A stretch of DNA of 64,000 nucleotides. Origin: an uncultured Bacilli bacterium. GTDB taxonomy: Bacteria; Bacillota_I; Bacilli_A; RF39; UBA660. Position numbers and translations under genes: made by a program. Of this stretch, positions 7,788-17,514 are shown piece after piece (within the stretch, counting starts at the first letter, position 1; the number at the start of each line of letters is the position of its first letter). A model generated the notes under the pieces. That model had not been told where the DNA came from. It saw nothing but the letters and a program-made list of their open reading frames with translations, and searched no databases. The stretch is from contig CAKORY010000005.1 of assembly GCA_934101795.1 (NCBI GenBank), forward strand, positions 1 through 64,000, read 5' to 3'.

Positions 7788-8555
7788 ATGAAAAAGGGTA
7801 AAAAACTAATAATATATTTAATTGTAATTATATTAGCAATTACAATAGTATTTTTATTTTTGAAAATATTTAAATTTGATAAAAAAGTAAATACTGAATA
7901 TCCAGAAGTAACAGAAGCAGATATTAAGGAAATTTATAAATTATTTCCAGAAAAAAACTACAATGCTGGCTCATCATTTTACGTAGGCAGTTACTTATCA
8001 AGCAACAATATAGGGTATTCAACAATTTCTTTAGTTACATACAATTATATTGAAAGAACCAATCCATTTAAGTTTGAAGTTATAACTGAAAATGATGTAA
8101 ATCTTGTAGGTGAAAACTACAAATTATTATATAAAATAAATAAGGAATATTTTCTAGAAATGGTAAAATATATTTTTAAAGAAACAAATTATTACATTTT
8201 AGATTTTAAAATTGATGAAAATAAAAGTGCAAAAATAAAAGATGAATATGATTATTTATATATTTATGAGAGTAATAATGAATTAGATGACAATATTATT
8301 TATTACAAAGGACTAGATAGTTATACTGTAGAAAACGGAAATGAATCAATTAAAATAATTGAATATTTTCTTAAATGTAATAAGACCACTAAAGTGTGCT
8401 ATGATAATGAAGGAACAAACGAAGCAGTAAATAACAACATAAAATATAGTGAAAATTTAAATATAAATGAGTATAAAGATAAATTAAGAAGATATGAACA
8501 CAAGTTTTCATATATTGATGGTCATTACAAATTTGTAAGTACCAAAGAAATTTAG
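7788..8555 (+). CDS. Unrecognised membrane-anchored lipoprotein-like or secreted protein
   Basis: 255 residues from the ATG at 7788. That start was preferred over an upstream in-frame GTG because GGTGAT lies just before it and the predicted transcription start lies between them. A lysine-rich N-terminus and one helix (about 6-27, LIIYLIVIILAITIVFLFLKIF) anchor it, and the rest is a charged, Tyr/Asn/Glu-rich extracytoplasmic domain with one Cys pair near the C-terminus (CNKTTKVC). No Cys lipobox is seen. I do not recognise the family. It lies between the repeat protein and another unknown gene on the same strand. Confidence 0.6.
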   Translation: MKKGKKLIIYLIVIILAITIVFLFLKIFKFDKKVNTEYPEVTEADIKEIYKLFPEKNYNAGSSFYVGSYLSSNNIGYSTISLVTYNYIERTNPFKFEVITENDVNLVGENYKLLYKINKEYFLEMVKYIFKETNYYILDFKIDENKSAKIKDEYDYLYIYESNNELDDNIIYYKGLDSYTVENGNESIKIIEYFLKCNKTTKVCYDNEGTNEAVNNNIKYSENLNINEYKDKLRRYEHKFSYIDGHYKFVSTKEI

Positions 8556-8576
8556 TTTAGCAAAGGGTGGGGGATT

Positions 8577-9611
8577 ATGCGAGATTTATATTACATAAGT
8601 TATGAATCATTTATGCTTTTCTTAAATAAAATTGTGGAAAGATACGATGATAACAGAAAAGTAATAAAACATATAATAATTGATCTTTTAACAAACAAAA
8701 GAAGTTTATTTAATACGGATTTAAATGAGTTTGTAGAAAAATCAGGTGCAAATTTAGAAGTATGTAAAAGAGCATTAATGTATATGTTAGTTAGTAAATC
8801 GTATGTAATGAATTACTATGATTCATTTCATGGAATAAATCCTTCTTACAGTGGACCATTTATTGAAACTCTAGAGTCTTTGACCAATGAAGACATCATA
8901 GACATGTTTTATAAACCAACAGAAATGACAGATGATATCATCGAAGATTTTCTAGCATATATCCAAAGACCTTATACATTTAAATTTAAAGCCAAAGAAC
9001 TAATATTCAAAAATGGAAAATTACAAACATTACTAGAGCTAAATCCATTAGAATTTTTAGATATCTGGGATTATATACCAGATGAAGAATTAACAAAGCC
9101 AGAAAAATACATTCAAAGATTTTTTGATTTATATGATAAATCAATTTCTGAATGTGTGGAAGATATTAATGGTGAAAAAGAAAATTATGAAAGTATGGAT
9201 GATTATGAACATAGTGTATTAATTCAAAATATATATGAATCTTTTGAAAATAATATAGCACAAATAACAATGTTTATAAACTATATTCAATCAAACGTAT
9301 ATGAATTTTTAATTATAGAAAAAAACAATGGCTATAAAGATTACAAAGACTGTTTTGATTTAATAGAATTTTTAGAAGAACACGATGTATATGAACTTCG
9401 AGATGAATTTTTAAATAACAGAGAATTTGCTTTTAGAATAATTGACATATTTACAGAACAAAACAGTACTCTAGATGAAGATGATTTACTTGAAAAAAGA
9501 GAAGAATTTAAACAACACGGAGACATTAAACTTTTAAGAAAACTAAATCCCTATTATGATGCTGAAGAAATAGTATATCAAAAAATAAAAGAAACTAGTG
9601 AAATTAACTAG
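8577..9611 (+). CDS. Unknown helical cytoplasmic protein
   Basis: 344 residues, acidic and predicted almost entirely helical, with no membrane segment and no motif I can name. It starts 21 nt after the previous stop with a GGGTGGGGG ribosome site, so it is probably cotranscribed with it. The ATG is followed by RDLYYISYESF. The gene ends inside a bidirectional terminator shared with the sortase gene. Confidence 0.6.
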   Translation: MRDLYYISYESFMLFLNKIVERYDDNRKVIKHIIIDLLTNKRSLFNTDLNEFVEKSGANLEVCKRALMYMLVSKSYVMNYYDSFHGINPSYSGPFIETLESLTNEDIIDMFYKPTEMTDDIIEDFLAYIQRPYTFKFKAKELIFKNGKLQTLLELNPLEFLDIWDYIPDEELTKPEKYIQRFFDLYDKSISECVEDINGEKENYESMDDYEHSVLIQNIYESFENNIAQITMFINYIQSNVYEFLIIEKNNGYKDYKDCFDLIEFLEEHDVYELRDEFLNNREFAFRIIDIFTEQNSTLDEDDLLEKREEFKQHGDIKLLRKLNPYYDAEEIVYQKIKETSEIN

Positions 9612-9618
9612 TTTTTTT
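9592..9618. terminator. Bidirectional terminator shared by convergent genes
   Basis: AAACTAGT (9592-9599) and ACTAGTTT (9607-9614) form a perfect 8-bp stem with a 7-nt loop. An A-run and a T-run flank it, so it can work in both directions. Confidence 0.8.
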
Positions 9619-11178
9619 TAGCACGGCATGAACAACATATTTATTATTTTCATCTGCACAAGTTGATAGGGTAATAATTTTATCATTTTCATTTAAATCA
9701 ACATTAAAGTTATAAATACTTCTTGACTTTATTAAATCAAACATTTTCATTTTAGTTTGATTATCTGGAAAGATAACTTGTAAATAATCAGTAGTTGTTT
9801 CAATTTTATATAAAGAAAATATTTCATATTCAAGTGTTTCATATAAAGTTTTAAAAGTAATAATATGATTATCAGGATTACTATACCAATTATATCTCAT
9901 CATATTTTGAATATTACCAAACATAATACCATTATAATATCTATTGTGAGCATAAATAACTAAATTATCACTTAAATTTACAACATCACTATGATAATCC
10001 ATAAAAACCCAACCATTTTTATCATCTTTAAAGAAAATATTATGATTTAAATAATAACTATTATTATTAGTTTGTACAACTGGATAATCTATATTAGTAT
10101 TAGGTACTTTAAGCCAACCAACAGTTTCTGGATTTACATTTTTAAAAACACTAGCGACGTCTTTATTAATTACTTTTTTCTCATTATCTTTTAAATCTTT
10201 ATTCATTTCGTTAATAATTGTTTCAGTATTATCTAAACTAATTAATTCTTTTATACTAGTTTTAGTATCCTCATCATTTTTCATAGAATTATAATTATCA
10301 TAAAAAACATAAATAAACAAAACTGCAATAATAAGAATAATTATATAACCACAAGTTTTTAAAATACTATTATTAGTTTGTTTTAATAAATTATCTTTTA
10401 AGTAATCATCACTATAATCTAATCTAAAATAAATCTTATAACGTTTGCTTTTTCTTTTATTAAATTCTCTTAGATATTCAATAGTTTCTTCATTTGATAT
10501 ATTATCATGAATAACTATTTTTATATTTTTTTTATTATTTTTTCTAAGAGTATTAATAATATATTCTAAGTCATTTTTATTTACGTAATTAACATTTATA
10601 GTTTTTAAGTATTTATTTATTTTAATAAAAGCTTCAAAGTCTTCTTCATCTTGCACTGACATTGGTAAATCTATCTGGATAGTCATTTTATAAAACATAC
10701 TAGAAAATATACTAAGATTATTTTGGAGCATAAAATTTGATAAATATAGTATTTCATTTCTAGATTCTACTAAAACACCATATTTATCTAAATATTCAAT
10801 CATAAAAGGTTGAAGGTTATAACAATTTACATTTTTAATATTAGTTTTAATAATAAGTTCACAAATATTAAAATTTAATTGAACATCTTCTTTAATAATT
10901 AAATTAATGATATTAGTATTATTTTTTAATACATTAAGAATAGTGGATACAAATTCCATTTTTTCGATAATTATAGTATCGATACCATAGTTTTTAGTAA
11001 GCTCATTTATAAAAGTGGAAGTAATTTTTACATTGTTATTTAAATAATCAAGAGAAAATATTAGTTCATCAGAACTAATTACATTAGTATTAAGTAAGTT
11101 TTTATTTTCACTTGATAATCGCACTTTTTCCTTAATATATAAGGCATTATCTTTAATTTTAAACAATAATTTTTTCAT
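9604..11178 (-). CDS. Class B-type sortase with a large N-terminal cytoplasmic domain
   Basis: 524 residues from the ATG at 11178; an upstream in-frame TTG overlaps the likely -10 TATAAT and is rejected. Residues 1 to ~270 have regularly spaced Ile/Leu/Asn resembling leucine-rich repeats. A helix (about 278-298, CGYIIILIIAVLFIYVFY) follows, then a sortase domain with GWLKVPNTNIDYPVVQ, YAHNRYYNGIMFG (catalytic His) and TLSTC (catalytic Cys). The position six residues after the Cys, Arg in sortases, is Lys here (TLSTCADENNK). It lies divergent from a secreted protein with a sorting-like tail, a likely substrate (inference). The usual sortase length is about 250 residues, so the N-terminal half is extra. 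Confidence 0.78.
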   Translation of the reverse strand: MKKLLFKIKDNALYIKEKVRLSSENKNLLNTNVISSDELIFSLDYLNNNVKITSTFINELTKNYGIDTIIIEKMEFVSTILNVLKNNTNIINLIIKEDVQLNFNICELIIKTNIKNVNCYNLQPFMIEYLDKYGVLVESRNEILYLSNFMLQNNLSIFSSMFYKMTIQIDLPMSVQDEEDFEAFIKINKYLKTINVNYVNKNDLEYIINTLRKNNKKNIKIVIHDNISNEETIEYLREFNKRKSKRYKIYFRLDYSDDYLKDNLLKQTNNSILKTCGYIIILIIAVLFIYVFYDNYNSMKNDEDTKTSIKELISLDNTETIINEMNKDLKDNEKKVINKDVASVFKNVNPETVGWLKVPNTNIDYPVVQTNNNSYYLNHNIFFKDDKNGWVFMDYHSDVVNLSDNLVIYAHNRYYNGIMFGNIQNMMRYNWYSNPDNHIITFKTLYETLEYEIFSLYKIETTTDYLQVIFPDNQTKMKMFDLIKSRSIYNFNVDLNENDKIITLSTCADENNKYVVHAVLKKTS

Positions 11179-11268
11179 ATTCTCAAATCCTATTACTTTA
11201 TTATAATAACACAATTTTACATTTTTTAATATAATTTTGTAAAAAATATGTTTTTTTTTGTATTTTTA

Positions 11269-11277
11269 TGATATAAT
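11269..11277 (+). promoter_or_regulatory. Extended -10 promoter of the surface protein gene
   Basis: TGATATAAT, a perfect extended -10, lies about 31-39 nt before the start. The -35 region is a T-tract. Confidence 0.6.
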
Positions 11278-11310
11278 CTATACATAATAAAGATAAGGAG
11301 AGATATAGTG

Positions 11311-11868
11311 ATGAAAAAATTTGTCAGTTTTATAGCATTAGTAATGGCTATAATAATTGTACCTATGGGTGCGAAAGCAGCAACAATAGTTCCAAAATGT
11401 GAAAAAAGTTGCCCAACTGAAGGAGGAAAATGTACATCAACATGTAAAATTAATGTTGAAGGAAATACAACAGAAATTAATTCATTCTCAGCAACTCTTC
11501 AAGTTTTAGGAAATGGAGTTACAGTAAAATCATTAACACCAGGTGATGGATGGCAAAAAGTTTCACCAAGTGATGCTGAATTAGCTGGAACATCAATTCC
11601 ATTAAGTTTAATTGCTAATAATGGTAATATTACAGCTTCTAACTTTACATTAGCAACATTTACTCTAGAACTTGAATCATCAGCTGCTGACTGTAGTTTA
11701 AAAGTTGCTAATCCAACAACAGGTAGTGAAGTAACAGTTGAAATTGAAACAACTAAAGAAACTAAAACTGGTGCAGCTCTTCCAATTGCAATCATTGGTT
11801 GTGGTGTTATAGGTGCTGGATTAATCTATAGTGTAACTAAGAAAAACAAAAAAATGTATAAAATATAA
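11311..11868 (+). CDS. Secreted, probably wall-anchored protein with cohesin-like domain and sorting-like C-terminus
   Basis: 185 residues from ATG 11311; a GTG three bases upstream is equally possible given AGGAG at 11296. A signal peptide ([23 protein letters not shown]) precedes a Cys-rich segment with four Cys, then a beta-rich region (about 35-150) resembling cohesin-type folds (inference from strand pattern only). The end has TKTGAALP, a hydrophobic helix and KKNKKMYKI, the layout of a sortase signal although not LPXTG. It sits back-to-back with a sortase gene, which suggests enzyme and substrate. Confidence 0.65.
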   Translation: MKKFVSFIALVMAIIIVPMGAKAATIVPKCEKSCPTEGGKCTSTCKINVEGNTTEINSFSATLQVLGNGVTVKSLTPGDGWQKVSPSDAELAGTSIPLSLIANNGNITASNFTLATFTLELESSAADCSLKVANPTTGSEVTVEIETTKETKTGAALPIAIIGCGVIGAGLIYSVTKKNKKMYKI

Positions 11869-11878
11869 TAAATTTTTA

Positions 11879-11907
11879 ACAATCTTGTTTGCAAGATTGT
11901 TTTTTTG
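11879..11907 (+). terminator. Terminator of the surface protein gene
   Basis: ACAATCTTG/CAAGATTGT, 9 bp, TTTG loop, then seven T. Confidence 0.85.
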
Positions 11908-11938
11908 TGTTAAAATAACACCAGACGGAGGATTAATT

Positions 11939-13423
11939 ATGAATGAATTAACAGAACAAGAAATAGTAAGAAGAGAAAAAGCTGAAAAAATTCGTGAAAT
12001 GGGAATAGACCCTTTTGGACACAGATTTGAAAGAGATGCTTATTCAAAGAATTTAAAAGAAAAATATGCAGATGTACCTCATGATGATTTTGAAAATATG
12101 GAAGATACTGCCACAGTAGCAGGACGTATTATGTTTATCAGAAAAATGGGAAAGGCATCGTTCTTTACAATTCAAGATAAATTAGGAAGTATCCAAATAT
12201 ATATATCAATAAATGATGTTGGAGAAGAAGTATATGATTTATTTAAATCAGCAGATTTAGGTGATATAGTTGGTGTACATGGTAAAATAATGAAAACTAG
12301 GACTGGAGAAGTAACAATTAAATGTTTAGAATATACACATTTAGTTAAAGCTTTAACACCACTTCCAGAAAAATTCCATGGACTAACAGATACTGAAGAA
12401 AGATACCGCCGTAGATATGTTGATTTAATAATGAATGAAGAAGCTAGAAATGTTGCATTTACAAGACCTAAAATTATAAGATGCATTCAAAACTTTATGG
12501 ATGGACGTGGATTTACAGAAGTTGAAACACCAGTTTTAACAACTCTTTTAACAGGTGCTAGTGCAAGACCATTTGTAACTCATCATAATACCCAAGATAT
12601 TGATATGTATTTACGTATTGCTTTGGAACTTCCATTAAAAAGACTTTTAGTAGGAGGCATGGAAGCAGTATATGAAATAGGTAGAGTATTTAGAAATGAA
12701 GGAATGGATACAAAACACAATCCTGAATTTACTCTAATGGAAGCATATCTTGCTTATAGTGACCTTGAAGGAATGATGGATATGACTGAAGGCATGTTTA
12801 CTAAAATAGCAAAAGAAGTAATGGGAAAAATGACATATAACTGGGGTGGAAATGAAATAAGTCTTGAAGGACCATGGAAAAGAATATCAATGGTTGATGC
12901 CATAAAAGAAAAAACTGGTATTGACTTTTCAAAAGAAATGACAGTTGATGAAGCATTAAAACTAGCAGAAGAACACCATATTGAAGTAGCAGACCATGAA
13001 AAAAATGTTGGACACATTATTAATTTATTCTTCGAAAAATATGTTGAAGAAACATTAATCCAACCAACATTCCTATATGGCCATCCAGTAGAAATATCAC
13101 CACTTACTAAGAAAAATCCAACAGATCCAAGATTTGTTGATAGATTTGAATTATTTATCGGAGGAAAAGAATTTGCTAATGCTTATACCGAATTAAATGA
13201 CCCAATTGACCAATTAGAAAGATTTGAAGATCAATTAAAAGAAAGAGATTTAGGAAATGATGAAGCTAATGATATTGATATGGACTTTATTGAAGCTCTA
13301 GAATATGGCATGCCACCAGCTGGAGGTATCGGCTATGGTATTGATAGACTTGTAATGTTTTTCACAGAACAAGAAACAATTCGTGAAGTAATATTATTCC
13401 CAACAATGAAACCAAGAGATTAA
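11939..13423 (+). CDS. lysS: Lysine--tRNA ligase (class II)
   Basis: 494 residues from the ATG at 11939, which has GACGGAGG 8 nt upstream; the open frame extends 18 codons further up through the terminator and is not used. It has the OB-fold anticodon domain ([21 protein letters not shown]), motif 2 ([20 protein letters not shown]) and motif 3 ([14 protein letters not shown]). It charges tRNA-Lys in the cytoplasm. Length and motifs are standard for bacterial LysS. No T-box or leader is visible; a TAAAAT -10 lies directly after the upstream terminator. Confidence 0.97.
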   Translation: MNELTEQEIVRREKAEKIREMGIDPFGHRFERDAYSKNLKEKYADVPHDDFENMEDTATVAGRIMFIRKMGKASFFTIQDKLGSIQIYISINDVGEEVYDLFKSADLGDIVGVHGKIMKTRTGEVTIKCLEYTHLVKALTPLPEKFHGLTDTEERYRRRYVDLIMNEEARNVAFTRPKIIRCIQNFMDGRGFTEVETPVLTTLLTGASARPFVTHHNTQDIDMYLRIALELPLKRLLVGGMEAVYEIGRVFRNEGMDTKHNPEFTLMEAYLAYSDLEGMMDMTEGMFTKIAKEVMGKMTYNWGGNEISLEGPWKRISMVDAIKEKTGIDFSKEMTVDEALKLAEEHHIEVADHEKNVGHIINLFFEKYVEETLIQPTFLYGHPVEISPLTKKNPTDPRFVDRFELFIGGKEFANAYTELNDPIDQLERFEDQLKERDLGNDEANDIDMDFIEALEYGMPPAGGIGYGIDRLVMFFTEQETIREVILFPTMKPRD

Positions 13424-13445
13424 AGTTTGACTTTAGTCTTTTTTT
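13418..13445 (+). terminator. lysS terminator with an embedded promoter -35
   Basis: GATTAAAG (13418-13425) pairs with CTTTAGTC (13431-13438), followed by seven T. The loop and 3' arm contain the -35 of the next gene. Confidence 0.75.
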
Positions 13446-13455
13446 CTGTTAGAAT
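13427..13455 (+). promoter_or_regulatory. Promoter overlapping the lysS terminator
   Basis: TTGACT (13427-13432), a 17-nt spacer and TAGAAT (13450-13455) with an upstream TG, making it an extended -10. It drives the two paralogous unknown genes. Confidence 0.75.
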
Positions 13456-13480
13456 AAGAGCTAATTTCAGGGGTGAGATT

Positions 13481-14461
13481 ATGTTTAATGAAAAAACAAC
13501 TAAAGCAATAAAGGCAATCGAAGAAGAAGCCCAAGCTATCGAAGAAGCATATGAAATTTTATCTGAGTTAGAAATGAAAGATAAAAAGACATCTTATGAA
13601 TATGAATATGCAGTAAAAACAATTAAATCGTGTGCTGATATTGAAGATGAATACTTAAAAGAAATATTAACTAAGGACTATGCAGAAGATGTATTTAACT
13701 TTTTTAGCAAAAAATATAATCTATCAATAGCTTTTTATTTGCATCCTTTAGCAAACAATAACAAATTATATCAAATCCGCATAATGAATAAAATATATAC
13801 TTATTTATATAAGCTGATGCCTAATGAAAATTTTCACGGATATAGTTTTTCAAGAACTTTATATGAATTATCTATAAATTTAGATTTAATAAGATTAACA
13901 TTAAGTTTACTAAAAGATAAAAAAGAAGCTATTAAGATTAAATACAATTTAGCTCTTACAATCGGAGAAGTAGAAAAGGAACTTTTAGAAACTAATTTTG
14001 AAGTATCAGAAAATCCATATTTAACAAGAAATATATTAACTTATAATAATACATTAAAAAATGTTGGAAAATTTTTTACCAATAGTATAACAATAAATAT
14101 TCTTCGTAGTTATATAATAAGTATTTTTTCATTTAAAAAAGACTTTAAAAACAATAAAGATGAATATTTAGACTTTTTATTTACTTGTACAAGTATTAGA
14201 GCATGTTTAGTTATGTTAGATGAAAATACTGCAAATTTGGTGGTATCAAAGATAAAAGAATTTATAAATGGAGAAGGCAATTTCAATTTGCCAAACTATC
14301 CAAATTTTAATAAGGAAAATTTATTAATTTTATTAATGGATTTAGCTGATACACTTGAAAATAAAAGTGATGTAAGATACACAATTGAAATATTAAAAAG
14401 TTTATTAGAAAATTTAGAACAAGATAAAAAAGTTCCAAATCATGTAAGTTTAAGTTTATAG
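13481..14461 (+). CDS. Unknown helical protein, paralogue A of a tandem pair
   Basis: 326 residues from ATG 13481 (GGGGTGAG ribosome site); the longer open frame upstream lies before the promoter -10. It is predicted mostly helical and cytoplasmic, with no known motif. It aligns along its length with the next gene. Shared blocks are E-Y-A/E-x-K-S-C near residue 45, LYQIRI/LHQIRI, a long helix ending K-x-K-I-K-Y-x-x-A-L, and EKELLETNFEVSENPY versus EKELIRNNFEINPHPY. The two probably arose by tandem duplication. Function unknown. Confidence 0.65.
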   Translation: MFNEKTTKAIKAIEEEAQAIEEAYEILSELEMKDKKTSYEYEYAVKTIKSCADIEDEYLKEILTKDYAEDVFNFFSKKYNLSIAFYLHPLANNNKLYQIRIMNKIYTYLYKLMPNENFHGYSFSRTLYELSINLDLIRLTLSLLKDKKEAIKIKYNLALTIGEVEKELLETNFEVSENPYLTRNILTYNNTLKNVGKFFTNSITINILRSYIISIFSFKKDFKNNKDEYLDFLFTCTSIRACLVMLDENTANLVVSKIKEFINGEGNFNLPNYPNFNKENLLILLMDLADTLENKSDVRYTIEILKSLLENLEQDKKVPNHVSLSL

Positions 14462-14476
14462 AAAGGAATAATATAT

Positions 14477-15382
14477 ATGTTAAAAAGTGGAGCATTAAAT
14501 GACATTGAAATGTTTGAAAATATAATTAATAGTATAAATGTAAGTTATAGAAAATTAACAGAGTTAGAATTTAAAAGTTTAAAAGAAAGTAAAGAGTACA
14601 AAGAAGAATTAGAAAATTTAAAAAGTTGTATTACTATTGAAGAAAATATTTTAGAAAGATTTAAAGTATCTGGTGATCTTGAAGAAATAATAAGTTACAT
14701 AGAAAATAAATTTGAAACTAAAGCAGGAATTAATATAAATTTTTCCTGTAAGGAATGCGATATTAAGAAAGCAAGAATCTCCAATGATTTACACCAAATT
14801 AGAATATCACAAATATTAAATGGTGAAGATTTTCCTAGTGCTTTGTATGTAACTTCAATTTATAATGATATTATAAAATTAGCTTTAGCTATTTTTGATA
14901 TAAATAATCATATTAGTGATAAAAAAGAAAAAACAAAAATTAAGTATCAAATGGCACTTAGCATGAGAAGTATTGAAAAAGAACTTATAAGAAATAATTT
15001 TGAAATCAATCCTCATCCATACATGGAAAATGGGTTGCTTTTAATAGATGATTCAGAAAAATTTTTAAGCGAAATGATAAAAACAACAGAAGTAAGTAAT
15101 TTCTTTCCTGTTCTTGCCGATAAATTAGTGAATTTAGATAACAATGTATTTTATACCTCTGATAAATACCATGAAGCAATATTTAATAGTTGCTTAATGA
15201 GAGCTTCGTTTGTTATAGTTTCTAAGGATTATGGAAATTTAGTTAAGCAAAAATTTGGATTTTTATTGGAAATGTTAAAGAAAAACGTAGGTCAAAAAAT
15301 AGCGTATGATTTACTATATGAAGCCATCAATAGTTATGACAATGATAAAGATATTCCTCAATTTTTAAGTTTTGGCAGATAA
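14477..15382 (+). CDS. Unknown helical protein, paralogue B of a tandem pair
   Basis: 301 residues starting 15 nt after paralogue A with GAAAGGA upstream, so the two are cotranscribed. It shares with A the blocks SCITIEENIL, LHQIRIS, KTKIKYQMALS, IEKELIRNNFEINPHPYMENG and a C-terminal YD-D-K-x-x-P motif (NDKDIPQFLSF versus QDKKVPNHVSL). It carries two extra Cys (CKEC) near residue 93 that A lacks. No membrane segment. Family not recognised. Confidence 0.65.
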   Translation: MLKSGALNDIEMFENIINSINVSYRKLTELEFKSLKESKEYKEELENLKSCITIEENILERFKVSGDLEEIISYIENKFETKAGININFSCKECDIKKARISNDLHQIRISQILNGEDFPSALYVTSIYNDIIKLALAIFDINNHISDKKEKTKIKYQMALSMRSIEKELIRNNFEINPHPYMENGLLLIDDSEKFLSEMIKTTEVSNFFPVLADKLVNLDNNVFYTSDKYHEAIFNSCLMRASFVIVSKDYGNLVKQKFGFLLEMLKKNVGQKIAYDLLYEAINSYDNDKDIPQFLSFGR

Positions 15383-15391
15383 TTTTATGTG

Positions 15392-15418
15392 AAAAAAGTA
15401 TGAAAATACTTTTTTTTC
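15392..15418 (+). terminator. Terminator of the paralogue pair
   Basis: AAAAAAGTA (15392-15400) pairs with TACTTTTTT, 6-nt loop, merging into a T-run. Confidence 0.65.
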
Positions 15419-15429
15419 TTTTATTTGGG

Positions 15430-15438
15430 TGTTATAAT
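15430..15438 (+). promoter_or_regulatory. Extended -10 promoter of the carrier gene
   Basis: TGTTATAAT directly after the preceding terminator, about 21 nt before the ATG at 15459. Confidence 0.6.
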
Positions 15439-15458
15439 CATAAGTAAGGAGGTAGAGA

Positions 15459-17063
15459 ATGAAAAAAATATTTGAAAAACAAGGCGTATTAAGATGTATA
15501 GGTGCTTTAATGGACATTGTTGCATTTATATTATTTATAGTTGCAGCATTTGTTGAAGGAACTAATCCAGATATGATATTAAAAATTATTGGAATAGTCC
15601 TATTTATAGTTGGAAGCATGATGATTGCTCTTAAGAGTGAAAAACATACACTAGCAAAAAGTATTTTAGTTCTTTTAATAGCAGGAATAATAGCTTCATG
15701 GTTATTTACAAGCGGTATGTTCCAAGGTGCTGACTTTGTTGATAAGAACTTTACTCGTATAGGGCTAACTGATATTGGTTTTATGCTATATTATTCAATA
15801 TATTTCATGATGGATAAAATTCCATTACTACTTGTTGTATGTGGTTTCTATGGAGTATTATCTCACATTAGTGGATATCAAAAATTAACTGACAGTTTAG
15901 CAGAAAAATTTGGTAAACACCCAATTGTTACTAGTGTAATAATAAGTGTAATACTATTTATATTTACTTCATTATTTTCACAAACACTTATAGTTTTATT
16001 ATTCATTCCATTCTTTGTTACAATTTTATCAAAAATTGGAATGGACAAATTAACTATATTTGTTATAACATTTGGTAGTGCTTTAGTTGGTATTCTTGGT
16101 TGCACATATGGAACTGACAGCCTAGCAGCTTTCAATAATCAATTAACTCAAGATGTTAAATTTGGTTTAAATTATCGTTATATGATTGCTGCCGTTGCTA
16201 TTGTTCTATATAATTTCTTCATTGTTATGCGTGTTCGCAAAATATCTGATAATATGAAGAAAAATACAAAGAGTGCTAGTAAAGAAAATGATATATTTGA
16301 AGTAGAAAAAGCATCTAGCAAAGGTAAAATAAAAATGTTACCTGCCATCATAGTTCTAGCAATTTCAGTTATAATTACAATACTTGGTTACATTAATTGG
16401 AATACTATTTTTGGAATTGAAATTTTTGACAAATTCCATGAATGGCTAACTGGACTAGAAGCTGGTAGTGAATTTTATATAATTCAATACATTCTTGGTG
16501 CTAATGCAAGTGCATTAGGTAGTTTCCAATATGTATTTAACATTTTAATAGTTCTACTTATTGTAAGTGCATTATTAGCATTCTTGTATAAGATGAGTTT
16601 TGATGAATATGTTGAAAGTTTCTATGAAGGAACTAAGAAAATGTTTAAACCATTATTATTCTTGATATTTGCAAACTTGATTTTTGCAGCAAGTTATATT
16701 TCTGGTTCACCACTTAATTCCATGTTTAATTGGATATTAAATCTTGTTGAAGGATTTAATCCATATTTAACTTCAATAGTAGCATTTATAACTTCAATAT
16801 TCCATAGTGATTTTGGATATGTTGCTTATACAATCGGAAGCTTCTTAAGCACTGTTTATGCTAATAATATTGAAATTGTACATACAATATTTACATCAAT
16901 GTATGGTATTGTTCAAATATTCATACCAACAAGTGCCATGTTAGTACTAGGTCTTTCAATGATGAAGGTAAGTTACAAAGATTGGTTCAAATATATTTGG
17001 TTATATGTAGTTGGTATGATCATTATATTACTCGTATTATTTACAGTAGTAACTTATATCTAA
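15459..17063 (+). CDS. YfcC/Dcu-type multi-pass membrane carrier
   Basis: 534 residues with about 12 hydrophobic helices and a charged cytosolic loop near 265-290. It has the general pattern of YfcC/ion-transporter superfamily proteins, including paired re-entrant-like segments (FGSALVGILGCTYGTDSLA and VAFITSIFHSDFGYVAYTIGSFL) and a later FIPTSAMLVLGLSMMKVSYKDWFKYIW block. Family members move dicarboxylates, amino acids or peptides with cations; the substrate here cannot be deduced. AAGGAGG precedes the ATG. It is a single gene between two terminators. Confidence 0.65.
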   Translation: MKKIFEKQGVLRCIGALMDIVAFILFIVAAFVEGTNPDMILKIIGIVLFIVGSMMIALKSEKHTLAKSILVLLIAGIIASWLFTSGMFQGADFVDKNFTRIGLTDIGFMLYYSIYFMMDKIPLLLVVCGFYGVLSHISGYQKLTDSLAEKFGKHPIVTSVIISVILFIFTSLFSQTLIVLLFIPFFVTILSKIGMDKLTIFVITFGSALVGILGCTYGTDSLAAFNNQLTQDVKFGLNYRYMIAAVAIVLYNFFIVMRVRKISDNMKKNTKSASKENDIFEVEKASSKGKIKMLPAIIVLAISVIITILGYINWNTIFGIEIFDKFHEWLTGLEAGSEFYIIQYILGANASALGSFQYVFNILIVLLIVSALLAFLYKMSFDEYVESFYEGTKKMFKPLLFLIFANLIFAASYISGSPLNSMFNWILNLVEGFNPYLTSIVAFITSIFHSDFGYVAYTIGSFLSTVYANNIEIVHTIFTSMYGIVQIFIPTSAMLVLGLSMMKVSYKDWFKYIWLYVVGMIIILLVLFTVVTYI

Positions 17064-17089
17064 GAGTTCAGAAAATGAACTCTTTTTTT
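17063..17089 (+). terminator. Terminator of the carrier gene
   Basis: AGAGTTCA/TGAACTCT, 8 bp, then seven T. Confidence 0.85.
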
Positions 17090-17254
17090 GTATAATAGGA
17101 AAGTCATTCAAATTTTATAAAATCAAATCTTGATATGTGGCTAAAAAGTGGTATAGTTGAATTAACAAAGTGACTAACAAGCATTTTGATCTAACAGTAA
17201 AAACATAAGATATTAATATTGCAATATGATAATGTGTATAATGGAGATGTGTTT

Positions 17255-17476
17255 ATGAATAAAATAATAGATGAAGCTAAGAAATTAACATTGAATTTTG
17301 ATGCAGCTTTACCCTATAATCGTGAAGAATTATTAAAACAATCTTATTATGAACTTGGTGAAACTCAAGGTATCAAGCAAACAGCAATTAAAATGCTTAA
17401 AGAAAATATTGATGTTAATACCATTGCCAAAATAACTGGATTATCTGCAAAACAAATCAAAGACTTGAAAAAATAA
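17255..17476 (+). pseudogene. C-terminal remnant of an Rpn/PD-(D/E)XK family gene
   Basis: 73 residues from the ATG at 17255 (GGAGATG upstream). Its end (TQGIKQTAIKMLKENIDVNTIAKITGLSAKQIKDLKK) is the charged helical tail plus the small HTH-like xxITGLSxxxI segment found at the C-terminus of Rpn (recombination-promoting nuclease/transposase) proteins, as in the intact copy at 44.4 kb. The catalytic nuclease domain is missing. The preceding 150 bases hold only a short open piece. It may be translated but is best read as a fragment. Confidence 0.55.
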
Positions 17477-17499
17477 CTATAGAATTTATAGTTTTTTTT
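17475..17499 (+). terminator. Terminator after the Rpn remnant
   Basis: AACTATA/TATAGTT with a 5-nt loop, then a run of T. Confidence 0.6.
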
Positions 17500-17514
17500 C
17501 TTTCTAAAATGTAG

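Noticed and set aside
11885..11938. N-terminal extension of LysS
   Set aside because: It would be encoded by the preceding terminator hairpin; the ATG at 11939 has a proper ribosome site.
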